From NCBI RefSeq assembly GCF_004138495.1, contig NZ_ML142858.1, forward strand, positions 202,115 through 216,496: DNA of 14,382 nucleotides, given 5' to 3'. The DNA comes from Phytoactinopolyspora endophytica. Lineage in GTDB: Bacteria > Actinomycetota > Actinomycetes > Jiangellales > Jiangellaceae. Both the position numbers and the translations under genes were made by a program. This document shows, in pieces, positions 1-6,988 of the stretch. Below the pieces are notes generated by a model, which was not told where the DNA came from, did no database searches, and saw only the letters and a list, made by a program, of their open reading frames with translations. Numbering within the stretch: the first letter of the stretch is position 1; every line of letters starts with the position of its first letter.

Positions 1-292
1 TGTGAAGGTTGTCGCGGCAATGAACGACGGCGGTCGCGTCGATGAATGGGCGCGGGCACACTGTGGGCAGACAATGGGCAGACTGCGGACTCCTCAAGCA
101 TCGATGCCTGACGTCCGTCGCGAACGAACCGGTGGGCGGACCCAGGATCTACGGCGCCGGCGACCAGCAGATCGGCATCGTCGGCCGTCATCGGATTCCC
201 GATCGCACCCATCGGATCGGCTCTTGGAACCGGACGCATCCTCGCCGCTAGCGTCGATCCGGCCTCGAAGAGACGAACGAAAGGATTTGCTG
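1..292. other. Non-coding leader, no supported gene
   Basis: I see no convincing gene here. The open frames are arginine- and serine-rich in the way expected of out-of-frame GC-rich DNA. The only small-scale structure I noticed is a 9-base direct repeat (tgggcagac) at 64-72 and 75-83, and a repeated catcggat around 188-220. The stretch probably holds the promoter and leader of the DJ-1/PfpI gene, but I cannot point to a good -35/-10 pair. Confidence 0.4.
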
Positions 293-973
293 ATGGCTGA
301 GGGGAAACGCGTGCTGTTGATCCTGACGAGCAACGACGACCTGGGTGGCGTGCGCAAGACCGGATACTACGTTGGTGAGGCGGCGAACCCATGGGATGTG
401 TTCACCAGCGCCGGCAGCCAGGTCGATGTCGCGTCCATCTCGGGCGGCATACCGCCCGAGGACGGCCGCGACGAGACGTCATCCACCCAGCGGCGCTTCC
501 TCGCCGATCCACACATCGCGGCCCAGCTCGCCGACACTGCGAAGCTGGACGACATCGACGCCTCGACGTACGACGTCGTGTTCTTCGTCGGTGGGCACGG
601 CACGATGTGGGATTTCCCGAACGCTCCGGCCGTCGACCGGATCGGCCGCGAAGTCTACGAAGGTGGCGGCGTGGTCGCCGCGGTGTGCCACGGCCCGGCC
701 GCTCTCACCAACATCACGCTGAGCGAGGGCACACCACTGGTTGCGGGCAAGCGCGTTGCCGCGTTCACCAACGAGGAAGAGGCCGCGGTCGGTCTCACCG
801 AGGTTGTCCCGTTCCTCCTCGCCGACGCGCTCACCGCCCGAGGCGCCACGCATGTGCCCGCCGCGGCCTTCACCGAGAACGTCGTGATCGACGACCGCGT
901 GGTCACCGGGCAGAACCCGCAGTCCGCGGCCGGCGTCGCACGTGGCGTCCTGGAATCGCTCAGCCGAAGCTAG
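293..973 (+). CDS. DJ-1/PfpI family protein, Hsp31/glyoxalase III-like
   Basis: A 226-residue class I glutamine amidotransferase-like protein of the DJ-1/PfpI superfamily. The nucleophile elbow is AVCHGPAAL, with Cys132 followed by His133. Glu29 in the GYYVGE segment sits where the catalytic Glu of the Hsp31-type glyoxalase III (methylglyoxal to lactate, no glutathione) is found, and VGGHGTMWDFP (99-109) is a typical family motif. Length is normal for this group. The start was chosen at ATG 293 because aaagga lies about 8 bases upstream and family similarity begins at once; the open frame running back to position 2 has no family character. No signal peptide, so cytosolic. Its 3' end overlaps the convergent LysR gene by 14 bases. 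Glyoxalase, deglycase-like or chaperone roles are all possible; the family call is firm and the exact activity is not. Confidence 0.88.
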   Translation: MAEGKRVLLILTSNDDLGGVRKTGYYVGEAANPWDVFTSAGSQVDVASISGGIPPEDGRDETSSTQRRFLADPHIAAQLADTAKLDDIDASTYDVVFFVGGHGTMWDFPNAPAVDRIGREVYEGGGVVAAVCHGPAALTNITLSEGTPLVAGKRVAAFTNEEEAAVGLTEVVPFLLADALTARGATHVPAAAFTENVVIDDRVVTGQNPQSAAGVARGVLESLSRS

Positions 974-1871
974 CGTCGCCGGCCGGCCCGGAGCCGGCTT
1001 CGACGGCCGCAGCGACCGCGTGGCGAAGCGCCGTGACCGCAGGATCGGTCACGGCGCCGCGCCGCGTGGCGAGGTAGAGCGTGTTGAGCGGCGGGACCTG
1101 CGGCTGGTCCAGCAACACGAGCGAGCCGGCTGCGAGACCGGGATCGGCCAGGTACCGAGGCAACACCGTCATCCCGACACCGTGCGCGGCCAGACGTGCT
1201 AGCACGCGCAGGTCCGGCGCCACAGCGGCGACAGACAGCCCCGTGGGACGGCGGTTGAAGATGCTGCGCCAGTACCGCCGCACGATCGGCAGGTCGTCGG
1301 CGTATGTGAGAACGGGAACCGCGTCGATGTCGCCCGCCGCCTGCTCCCGCCATCGTGGATGGGCGACCAGGACGAACTCCTCGTCGTAGACCGGCTCGAA
1401 CGCAACGCCACGCCGCCGGGGCTGCACCGAGGAGACGACCACATCCACCGCGCCGTCGAGCAGCCGATCGAGCAGATCCTCGGCCAGGCCGAAGCACACC
1501 ACCAACCGGCCGGCTCCGTATCCCGTCAGCCGGGGAAGCACCATCTCGGACAGGAACTCCGCCGGCCCCGACAGAAACACCGCACGGTCAGGCTCGACGC
1601 CGACGGCCTCCGCCTCACGCGCCACCCGCAGAAGCGACTCCAGCGGCCCCGCGACCCGGGAGACGAACTCCACCGCACGCTCCGTCGGACGCATACCCCG
1701 GGCAGTACGTTCGAACAGCCGGTACCCGAGCCTCTCCTCAGCGGCAGCGATCTGTCCGGACACGGACGGTTGCGCCATCCCCAGCTCTGCCGCCGCACCG
1801 GTCACCGTTCCCGCGCCGTAGACCGTCACGATCACCCGCAGCGTGTCCAGCGACAGACCCGTCCCCCTCAT
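960..1871 (-). CDS. LysR family transcriptional regulator
   Basis: A 303-residue LysR-type regulator of standard length. The N-terminal winged helix-turn-helix is at about 8-66, with recognition-helix residues MAQPSVSGQIAAAEERLG and the usual LFERTARGMRPTERA wing. The C-terminal effector-binding domain runs from about 90 to 295. Such proteins bind DNA as dimers or tetramers and switch on or off in response to a small molecule. The start is ATG at 1871; no strong ribosome binding site precedes it. It lies 86 bases beyond the SDR gene on the same strand, after a possible terminator, so it may be a separate unit. It converges on the DJ-1/PfpI gene. The effector and target cannot be read from the sequence; control of the sugar operon upstream or of the DJ-1 gene are both only possibilities. 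Confidence 0.9.
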   Translation of the reverse strand: MRGTGLSLDTLRVIVTVYGAGTVTGAAAELGMAQPSVSGQIAAAEERLGYRLFERTARGMRPTERAVEFVSRVAGPLESLLRVAREAEAVGVEPDRAVFLSGPAEFLSEMVLPRLTGYGAGRLVVCFGLAEDLLDRLLDGAVDVVVSSVQPRRRGVAFEPVYDEEFVLVAHPRWREQAAGDIDAVPVLTYADDLPIVRRYWRSIFNRRPTGLSVAAVAPDLRVLARLAAHGVGMTVLPRYLADPGLAAGSLVLLDQPQVPPLNTLYLATRRGAVTDPAVTALRHAVAAAVEAGSGPAGDASFG

Positions 1872-1930
1872 CGCCCGACAGCCAACGAGTTGACACGACG
1901 CCGGTCACCACCACCCATGCCGTTCATGCT

Positions 1931-1952
1931 AAATAACCCCAGCCCTGGTGGG
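1931..1952 (-). terminator. Weak intrinsic terminator candidate after the SDR operon
   Basis: Reading leftward just past the SDR stop codon, the minus strand carries cccaccagggctgggg (1952-1937), which can fold with a 4-base loop and one mismatch, followed directly by ttattt (1936-1931). The stem is short, so it may be leaky or not a terminator at all, but T-rich runs are rare in this GC-rich window and the position is right for the end of the five-gene operon. Confidence 0.35.
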
Positions 1953-1957
1953 AACTC

Positions 1958-2767
1958 CTAGGCGAACCGGGCACCCAGTCCTCCATCGATCGGCCAGTCT
2001 GCACCGGTGACGTAGCCCGCTGCGGGGGAGGCAAGGAAGCACACCACCTCGGCTACCTCGCGCGGGTCACCCAGACGCCCGAGCGGCTGCACGTCGAGGG
2101 CTCTGGCTTCGGCGTCGGGGTCGGGATGTTGCGCGAAGTATTCGTCGACCAGAGCTGTCCGGATGTAGCCCGGGCTGACCGAGTTCACTCGCACGCCTGC
2201 GTGGCCGACGTCGAGCGCGAGACTGCGGGTGAACCCGACCAGGCCTGACTTTGCGGCAGCGTAGGGGAACATGCCTGGAATGGTGAGCGTCGCGTGCAGA
2301 GAGGCGATGTTGACGATCGATCCGCGGCCGGCGGAGGTCATGGCGGGTAGGACCTGCTTGGCGCAGATCCATGCCGCTTTGAGATCGACGGCGAAGACCG
2401 TGTCCCACTCGTGCTCGGTCATGGTGATGGGATCGGCGTATACGTTTCGACCGGCGTTGTTGACGAGGACAGTGACGGGGCCGAGGTCGTGTTCGACGTC
2501 TCGGACGGCGCCCGCAACAGCGGATTCGTCGGTGACATCGACGTGCCGGAACCAGAGCTGGGTGCCCGGCGCGCGGTCTGCTGAGGTAGCCATGGCGGCC
2601 GGCAGGCGGCTCCCGGCCTCGTCGTCGGTATCGAGCGCGATGACATGAGCCCCCTCGCGCAGGGAGACCTCGACGATCGCGCGGCCGATGCCCCGGGCGC
2701 CGCCCGTGACGAGGACGATCTCGTTGTCGAGCCGGCCCGGGCATCGGCCGTTCTCGCTTGGCCTCAT
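1958..2767 (-). CDS. SDR family NAD-type oxidoreductase (sugar dehydrogenase candidate)
   Basis: A 269-residue classical short-chain dehydrogenase/reductase. It has the Rossmann motif TGGARGIG (21-28), an acidic Asp46 at the end of the second strand that favours NAD over NADP, NNAG (103-106), the catalytic Ser156, and Tyr169-x3-Lys173 (YAAAK). The position of the fourth tetrad residue reads VDLK, with Asp128 where Asn is common. The C-terminal DGGLGARFA is typical. Its start ATG overlaps the aldolase stop as ATGA, so the two are translationally coupled. As last gene of an operon with a sugar-acid dehydratase and a keto-deoxy acid aldolase, it most likely oxidises the free aldose to its lactone. 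Alternatively it acts on a 2-keto-3-deoxy acid or reduces an aldehyde product. Family call firm, substrate inferred. Cytosolic, no signal peptide. Confidence 0.9.
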   Translation of the reverse strand: MRPSENGRCPGRLDNEIVLVTGGARGIGRAIVEVSLREGAHVIALDTDDEAGSRLPAAMATSADRAPGTQLWFRHVDVTDESAVAGAVRDVEHDLGPVTVLVNNAGRNVYADPITMTEHEWDTVFAVDLKAAWICAKQVLPAMTSAGRGSIVNIASLHATLTIPGMFPYAAAKSGLVGFTRSLALDVGHAGVRVNSVSPGYIRTALVDEYFAQHPDPDAEARALDVQPLGRLGDPREVAEVVCFLASPAAGYVTGADWPIDGGLGARFA

Positions 2768-3708
2768 CGCGTGACCTCTGGTAGAAACTCGGCGAACTCG
2801 GTGCAGAATTTCCCGACCATCTCACGTTCCGATCGGTCGAGCAGCCGCGCTGGTTGACGACATGTCTCAGTGTCGACCAGCCCACGCCGCTGGGCGATGA
2901 GTTTCTCGGCAGCGACGATCAGGCCGACATCCTGCATCCAGTACGAAAGGTAAGGAAGCATGCGGGTGTGCAGGTCTCGTGCGGCGTCATGCTCCCCGAG
3001 CCGCCGACGTTCCCAGACGGCCAGGTAGAGCTCCGTGAACGAACAGCCGGGCTGGACACCGACGGCGCCTCGTGCCAACGCGTCGAGCATCTGCACGCCG
3101 GCATGCCCGACCAGAGAGGGCAGCGCGGGCTCGGCGGCCAGGAGAGCGGCTACTGTCGGGCCAGGCGGCTGGGACTCCACCTTGATCGCGACCAGGTTGT
3201 CATGTCGGCTGGCCAGGGCCGACATGGTGGCGACGTCCAGCGCCGTTCCCGCTTGTGCCGGTGCGTACTGGATGATGACGGGCACCGGTGCGGCTGCCGC
3301 GAGAACTGCTTCGAGGTGCGCGACGACGGCAGCCCCCGAGGGTCCGAGCCGGTGCGGCGGCAGCACATTCAGTGCCTGGGCGCCGGCCTCCACCAGACAC
3401 GAGGCCCAACGTGTCGCGTGCAACGTCGCGTGATCGGGGATCGAGGCTATGACGGTGACGTTGTCACGTGTGGCCTCGGCCCGTTCGAGGAGTAGCCGGA
3501 TCAAGACGGCACGCTCGTCGTCGGAGAGTGTCAGCACCTCGGAGGCGAAGCCGGGGAACATCACCGAGCGCACGCCCAGGGACACGAGGTGGTCGACGAC
3601 TCGGACGAAGCTTGCTTCGTCGAGAGCGCCGTCGGCGGTGAACGGAGTGAGCAGGACCGGGCTGATGCCGCCGGGCGGCACACGCCGAGAGCTCGTCCGC
3701 GCCGCCAT
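2764..3708 (-). CDS. Dihydrodipicolinate synthase family aldolase (2-keto-3-deoxy acid aldolase candidate)
   Basis: A 314-residue class I aldolase/lyase of the DapA/NAL/KDG aldolase superfamily. The Schiff-base lysine is Lys176 in VAIKVES, the conserved Tyr148 is in IQYAP, and the loop FPGFASEVLTLSDDER (51-66) matches the pyruvate-binding region. Members cleave or form 2-keto acids with pyruvate. Next to an IlvD/EDD sugar-acid dehydratase, cleavage of a 2-keto-3-deoxy sugar acid into pyruvate and an aldehyde is the natural reading; a keto-deoxy acid dehydratase of the same fold (as in arabinose pathways) is the main alternative. The start was set at ATG 3708, which shares one base with the dehydratase stop (TGATG). 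A longer open frame reaching 3846 would add 46 Arg/Pro-rich residues that are the dehydratase read out of frame. The end overlaps the SDR start by 4 bases. Confidence 0.88.
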   Translation of the reverse strand: MAARTSSRRVPPGGISPVLLTPFTADGALDEASFVRVVDHLVSLGVRSVMFPGFASEVLTLSDDERAVLIRLLLERAEATRDNVTVIASIPDHATLHATRWASCLVEAGAQALNVLPPHRLGPSGAAVVAHLEAVLAAAAPVPVIIQYAPAQAGTALDVATMSALASRHDNLVAIKVESQPPGPTVAALLAAEPALPSLVGHAGVQMLDALARGAVGVQPGCSFTELYLAVWERRRLGEHDAARDLHTRMLPYLSYWMQDVGLIVAAEKLIAQRRGLVDTETCRQPARLLDRSEREMVGKFCTEFAEFLPEVTR

Positions 3709-5480
3709 CAGAACGGAGCCCTGGGGACGTCGTGGCCGCGGGTACCGACGAGGAAATCCAGGTCGGCTCCCTGGTCTGCCTGGAGCACATGCTCGACGTA
3801 GAGGTCGGTCCACCCGCCCACGTGTGCTGGTGGCGGCGGTGACCATTCGGCACGGCGACGTTCGAGCTCGTCGTCGTCGATCTCCACGTCCAGCCGTCGT
3901 GCGGGCACATCGAGGACCACAGTGTCGCCGTCGTGGATCAGCGCCAGCGGCCCTCCGGCGGCGGCTTCCGGCGCGACGTGAAGCACGACAGTGCCGAACG
4001 AGGTGCCGCTCATACGCGCGTCGGAGATGCGGACCATGTCGGTGACTCCTGCCTTTAGCAGTCGCAACGGAATGGGAAGGTTGCCGATCTCCGGCATGCC
4101 CGGATAGCCGCGAGGGCCGCAGTTGCGGACGATCAGCACGGAGTCGGCATCCACATCGAGGTCCGGGTCCTCGGCGGCCCGCAGATAGGCATCGACGTCG
4201 TCGAACACCACGGCACGTCCACGATGTGTGAGTAGCGCAGGATCGGCAGCGGACTGTTTGATGACCGCCCCCTGAGGGCAGAGGTTGCCGTGAAGCACCG
4301 CGGTACCGGTGTCCGCAGGCATGACGGGATCGTCGAGACTACGGATGATCTCGCGGCGGTGTGTCTGCCCCAGCTGTGCGAGCGCTCCAAGCGTTCGGCC
4401 GTCGACGCTGATCGGTTCGGTGTGCAGCAGCGGAAGGAGCTCGTGCAACAGAGCGGGGACGCCGCCGGCCTCCTCGAACTCGGCCATCAGGTACGTGCCG
4501 CTCGGCTTGAGGTCGACCAGCAACGGGACATCGCGGGCGAGCCGGTCGAGGTCACTCAGGCTGAAGCCGACGTCGACCCGTCCGGCAAGGGCGAGCAGGT
4601 GGAGCGCCGCGTTCGTCGAACCACCGATGGCTGCGTTCACGCGCGCAGCGTTCTCGAAGGCATCTCGGGTCAGGACCTCCGATATGCGGGGGGCACCGGC
4701 CCGCGCCATCTGGACGGCCAGTTGGCCCGAACGCTCGGCTATCCGGCGCCGGCTGCTGCCGACAGCCTGATACGCCGCGCCCCCGGGCAGCTGGAGTCCT
4801 AGGGCTTCGGTCAGGCACGCCATGGTTGAAGCGGTACCCATGGTCATGCAGTGCCCGGGACTGCGGTGAATTCCGGCTTCGGCCTCGTCGAAGGCAGCGC
4901 TGGTCATCCGCCCGGCACGGACTTCTTCACTGAAGTGCCATAAGTCCGTGCCGCTGCCGATGGGGCAGCCACGAAAGGAACCGGAGACCATCGGTCCTCC
5001 GGTGACCACAACGGTAGGGAGGTCGACGCTCGCCGCTCCCATGAGCTGTGCCGGGGTGGTCTTGTCGCACCCTCCGAGCAGCACGACGGCGTCGATCGGA
5101 TTCGCGCGCAAAGTCTCCTCGACGTCCATACTCATCAGGTTGCGGTACAGCATGGTGCTGGGCCGCATGAGCGGTTCTCCGAGTGACATCGTGGGGAACT
5201 CCATGGGCAGCCCGCCCGCGGCGAGGACGCCGCGCCGCACTGCCTCGGCGATATCCCTCAGATGCGCGTTGCACGGCGTCAGGTCGGACCAGCTGTTGGC
5301 GATACCGACCACCGGCCGGCCGTCGAACGCCTCGCTCGACAGGCCGGTCGCCCGCAGGTGAGATCGAGCGATGAAGCCGTTCTTGCCGCGGTCGGCGAAC
5401 CATGCCTGGCTGCGCAAGGGGGCGACCGGGTGCGGGTGAGAATGGTGCTGGGGAGGACTCTGGGCGTTCGGGAACGTCAT
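3708..5480 (-). CDS. IlvD/EDD family sugar-acid dehydratase (arabinonate/xylonate dehydratase-like)
   Basis: A 590-residue iron-sulfur dehydratase. Cys70 (LTPCN), Cys138 (GGCDKT) and Cys211 (PGHCMTMG) are the three cluster ligands, Lys140 the Mg-site lysine, and Ser491 (ARMSGTSFG) the catalytic serine. These sit at a constant offset of 11 from the residues I recall for Rhizobium L-arabinonate dehydratase (59, 127, 200, 480). NCGPRGYPGMPEIGNLPIP (453-471) and the long C-terminal tail ending in HVLQADQGADLDFLVG mark the sugar-acid branch rather than branched-chain amino acid IlvD or 6-phosphogluconate Edd. It should turn an aldonate into a 2-keto-3-deoxy acid in the cytosol. The ATG at 5480 puts the start 10 bases after the glycosidase stop; an in-frame ATG at 5519 would overlap it and add 13 residues with no family character. 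The substrate (galactonate, arabinonate, xylonate, fuconate) is open. Confidence 0.92.
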   Translation of the reverse strand: MTFPNAQSPPQHHSHPHPVAPLRSQAWFADRGKNGFIARSHLRATGLSSEAFDGRPVVGIANSWSDLTPCNAHLRDIAEAVRRGVLAAGGLPMEFPTMSLGEPLMRPSTMLYRNLMSMDVEETLRANPIDAVVLLGGCDKTTPAQLMGAASVDLPTVVVTGGPMVSGSFRGCPIGSGTDLWHFSEEVRAGRMTSAAFDEAEAGIHRSPGHCMTMGTASTMACLTEALGLQLPGGAAYQAVGSSRRRIAERSGQLAVQMARAGAPRISEVLTRDAFENAARVNAAIGGSTNAALHLLALAGRVDVGFSLSDLDRLARDVPLLVDLKPSGTYLMAEFEEAGGVPALLHELLPLLHTEPISVDGRTLGALAQLGQTHRREIIRSLDDPVMPADTGTAVLHGNLCPQGAVIKQSAADPALLTHRGRAVVFDDVDAYLRAAEDPDLDVDADSVLIVRNCGPRGYPGMPEIGNLPIPLRLLKAGVTDMVRISDARMSGTSFGTVVLHVAPEAAAGGPLALIHDGDTVVLDVPARRLDVEIDDDELERRRAEWSPPPPAHVGGWTDLYVEHVLQADQGADLDFLVGTRGHDVPRAPF

Positions 5481-5490
5481 CGTCGGCTGC

Positions 5491-6939
5491 CTATCGCGGT
5501 TGGGAGGGGCGTGGGGCATCGCGGAACAAGCTGGTGTCCAGCGGCACCTGGGCGGGATCGAACGGTTCGGTCCGCGCCGGCACGAGGAGACGGCGGACGG
5601 TGTCCAAACCCCAGTCATCGAGCCGGTCGAGACCGTCGCTGCTGATCCGCACGGCGCCGTAGCGGTCTACTACGTCGGCCCAGCGTTCCCGGTGCTCAAT
5701 CTCCGGACGAGCGACTAGGCAGTCAGGATCGTTGATCCAGAATCGTCCCTGCGTAAAGGCGCGTCCCACCGTTGAGACGACGGCGGCCTGTGTCGCGGGC
5801 GCGGACATCTCTCCGCCCGGAGCGGACCAGTGCGGGGCGACGTCGGTGCCCACCCGCATCGTGTCGACCAGGCCGACGGATGGGAACATGGGTGCCCCGC
5901 ATCCTTGGAGCAGGGCATCGCCGATGCAGGAGCGGATGAGGGCCAGCGCATCGCGGTAGGCGGTGATCCCGTCGACGTCATCGTGCCTGATGCCTTCGAT
6001 CGCGCCGGCATACATGAAGTCGACCATGAAGTACGAGGCGCCGTATTCGGCGTAGGTGGTGAACACCCGGCGCAGATAGTCCGCCGCTCCGGGATGGGTG
6101 GAATCGAGGACGTAACAGTCCTGATCCCAGTTGTGCTGAGCCACGATCGGCTCACCGGTCGCGGTGTCTCGCACCAGCCATTCGGGATGCTCGGCGAACG
6201 TCTGGCTGTGTTCCCCGATCAGGAGCGGAGCTGACCAGATGCCGGCCCGGCGTCCCCTGTCGAGCACCCTGCCGACCATCCCATCGAGCGAAGCAAAGCC
6301 TTCCGACGGCGTCAGCCAGTCACCGACGCCGGCCTGGAACGCGTCGTCGAGGCGGACGACGCCGACCGGAAGATCGAGCGTGTCCATGCGGTCCAGGTTC
6401 CGGATCAGATCGTCCTCAGCGAACTCCGTAAAATATTGGTACCAGCTGGCCCACATAGGCGGGACCTCCCGGAGGACCGGCGTTCCCACCGTGGCCGTGT
6501 ACCGGTCCGCAAACCGGGCGAGCGCGCCGTACAGCCCGTCTGGACCGTCGTCGACGATGTGGTCCAACGGGCCGTCGGCCGTGACCTCGACCGTGTCGCG
6601 ACGGTACGTGGCGCGGATGGTCGGCACCTCGGTGCGTGCGTCGCGTAGAGCGAAGACGTGCACCGATTCACCTGGCCCCGGCTCAATGGCAAGCAAGCCT
6701 TCGCCTTGGAACGCGGAGGACGGAGCGGTCTTCTCCCGACGGTAGTACGACGTTTGCAGCTCGGGACGGGTCGGCCGGAAGCCTGCTCTGGCCGACACGG
6801 CGTGGGCAGCGCTGGGCGACCACGACTGCCAGCCGAATTCGTAGACGACGGCGTGATCCGGGTCGACGCTCACCTCGGCGACCGGGGCGAATGCGGCCGG
6901 GGCCGCACCGTCCGGGGTGCTGGCGTGGGTGTCTGGCAC
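5491..6939 (-). CDS. GH36-like alpha-galactosidase-type glycoside hydrolase
   Basis: A 482-residue clan GH-D (GH36/GH27-like melibiase) enzyme. It has an N-terminal beta region with GWQSWSP (36-42), then a TIM barrel: PMWASWYQYF (161-170), the substrate-binding pair Asp198-Asp199 in VVRLDDAFQ, GIWSAPLL, the nucleophile Asp307 in FMVDFMYAG, and Arg362-x3-Asp366 (RVGTDVAPHW), where Asp366 should be the acid/base. It should retain configuration and release an alpha-linked terminal sugar. Oddly, the Lys two residues before the nucleophile in typical galactosidases (KxD) is Met305 here. It is shorter than the roughly 700-residue GH36 enzymes. No signal peptide, so it works on imported sugar. The GTG start at 6939 was chosen for its gaggag site 5 bases upstream; an open frame continues back to 7098 but lies out of frame over the sulfatase end. 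Confidence 0.85.
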   Translation of the reverse strand: MPDTHASTPDGAAPAAFAPVAEVSVDPDHAVVYEFGWQSWSPSAAHAVSARAGFRPTRPELQTSYYRREKTAPSSAFQGEGLLAIEPGPGESVHVFALRDARTEVPTIRATYRRDTVEVTADGPLDHIVDDGPDGLYGALARFADRYTATVGTPVLREVPPMWASWYQYFTEFAEDDLIRNLDRMDTLDLPVGVVRLDDAFQAGVGDWLTPSEGFASLDGMVGRVLDRGRRAGIWSAPLLIGEHSQTFAEHPEWLVRDTATGEPIVAQHNWDQDCYVLDSTHPGAADYLRRVFTTYAEYGASYFMVDFMYAGAIEGIRHDDVDGITAYRDALALIRSCIGDALLQGCGAPMFPSVGLVDTMRVGTDVAPHWSAPGGEMSAPATQAAVVSTVGRAFTQGRFWINDPDCLVARPEIEHRERWADVVDRYGAVRISSDGLDRLDDWGLDTVRRLLVPARTEPFDPAQVPLDTSLFRDAPRPSQPR

Positions 6940-6944
6940 GGGTT

Positions 6945-6950
6945 CTCCTC
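6945..6950 (-). promoter_or_regulatory. Ribosome binding site fixing the GTG start of the glycosidase
   Basis: GAGGAG on the minus strand, 5 bases before GTG 6939. The ten bases gaggagaacc are identical to those before the sulfatase start at 8548, which also uses GTG. It decides against the longer frame that begins inside the sulfatase gene. Confidence 0.8.
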
Positions 6951-6988
6951 GTTGCGTTGAGTTCGGGCTAGTTCGACGACGCCGCGGC

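Noticed and set aside
64..83. Tandem 11-base-period repeat of tgggcagac
   Set aside because: Only two copies; too short to support a regulatory or mobile-element claim.
2..292. Upstream extension of the DJ-1/PfpI reading frame or other short frames over the first 300 bases
   Set aside because: Compositionally biased, no recognisable domain, and the ATG at 293 with its ribosome binding site explains the gene.
982..998. Intrinsic terminator for the DJ-1/PfpI gene
   Set aside because: The hairpin is GC-rich but has no following T-run and lies in LysR coding sequence, so I report it only as a structure.
3709..3846. 46-residue N-terminal extension of the aldolase
   Set aside because: It is Arg/Pro-rich, lies wholly inside the dehydratase gene in another frame, and a coupled ATG at 3708 gives the normal family length.
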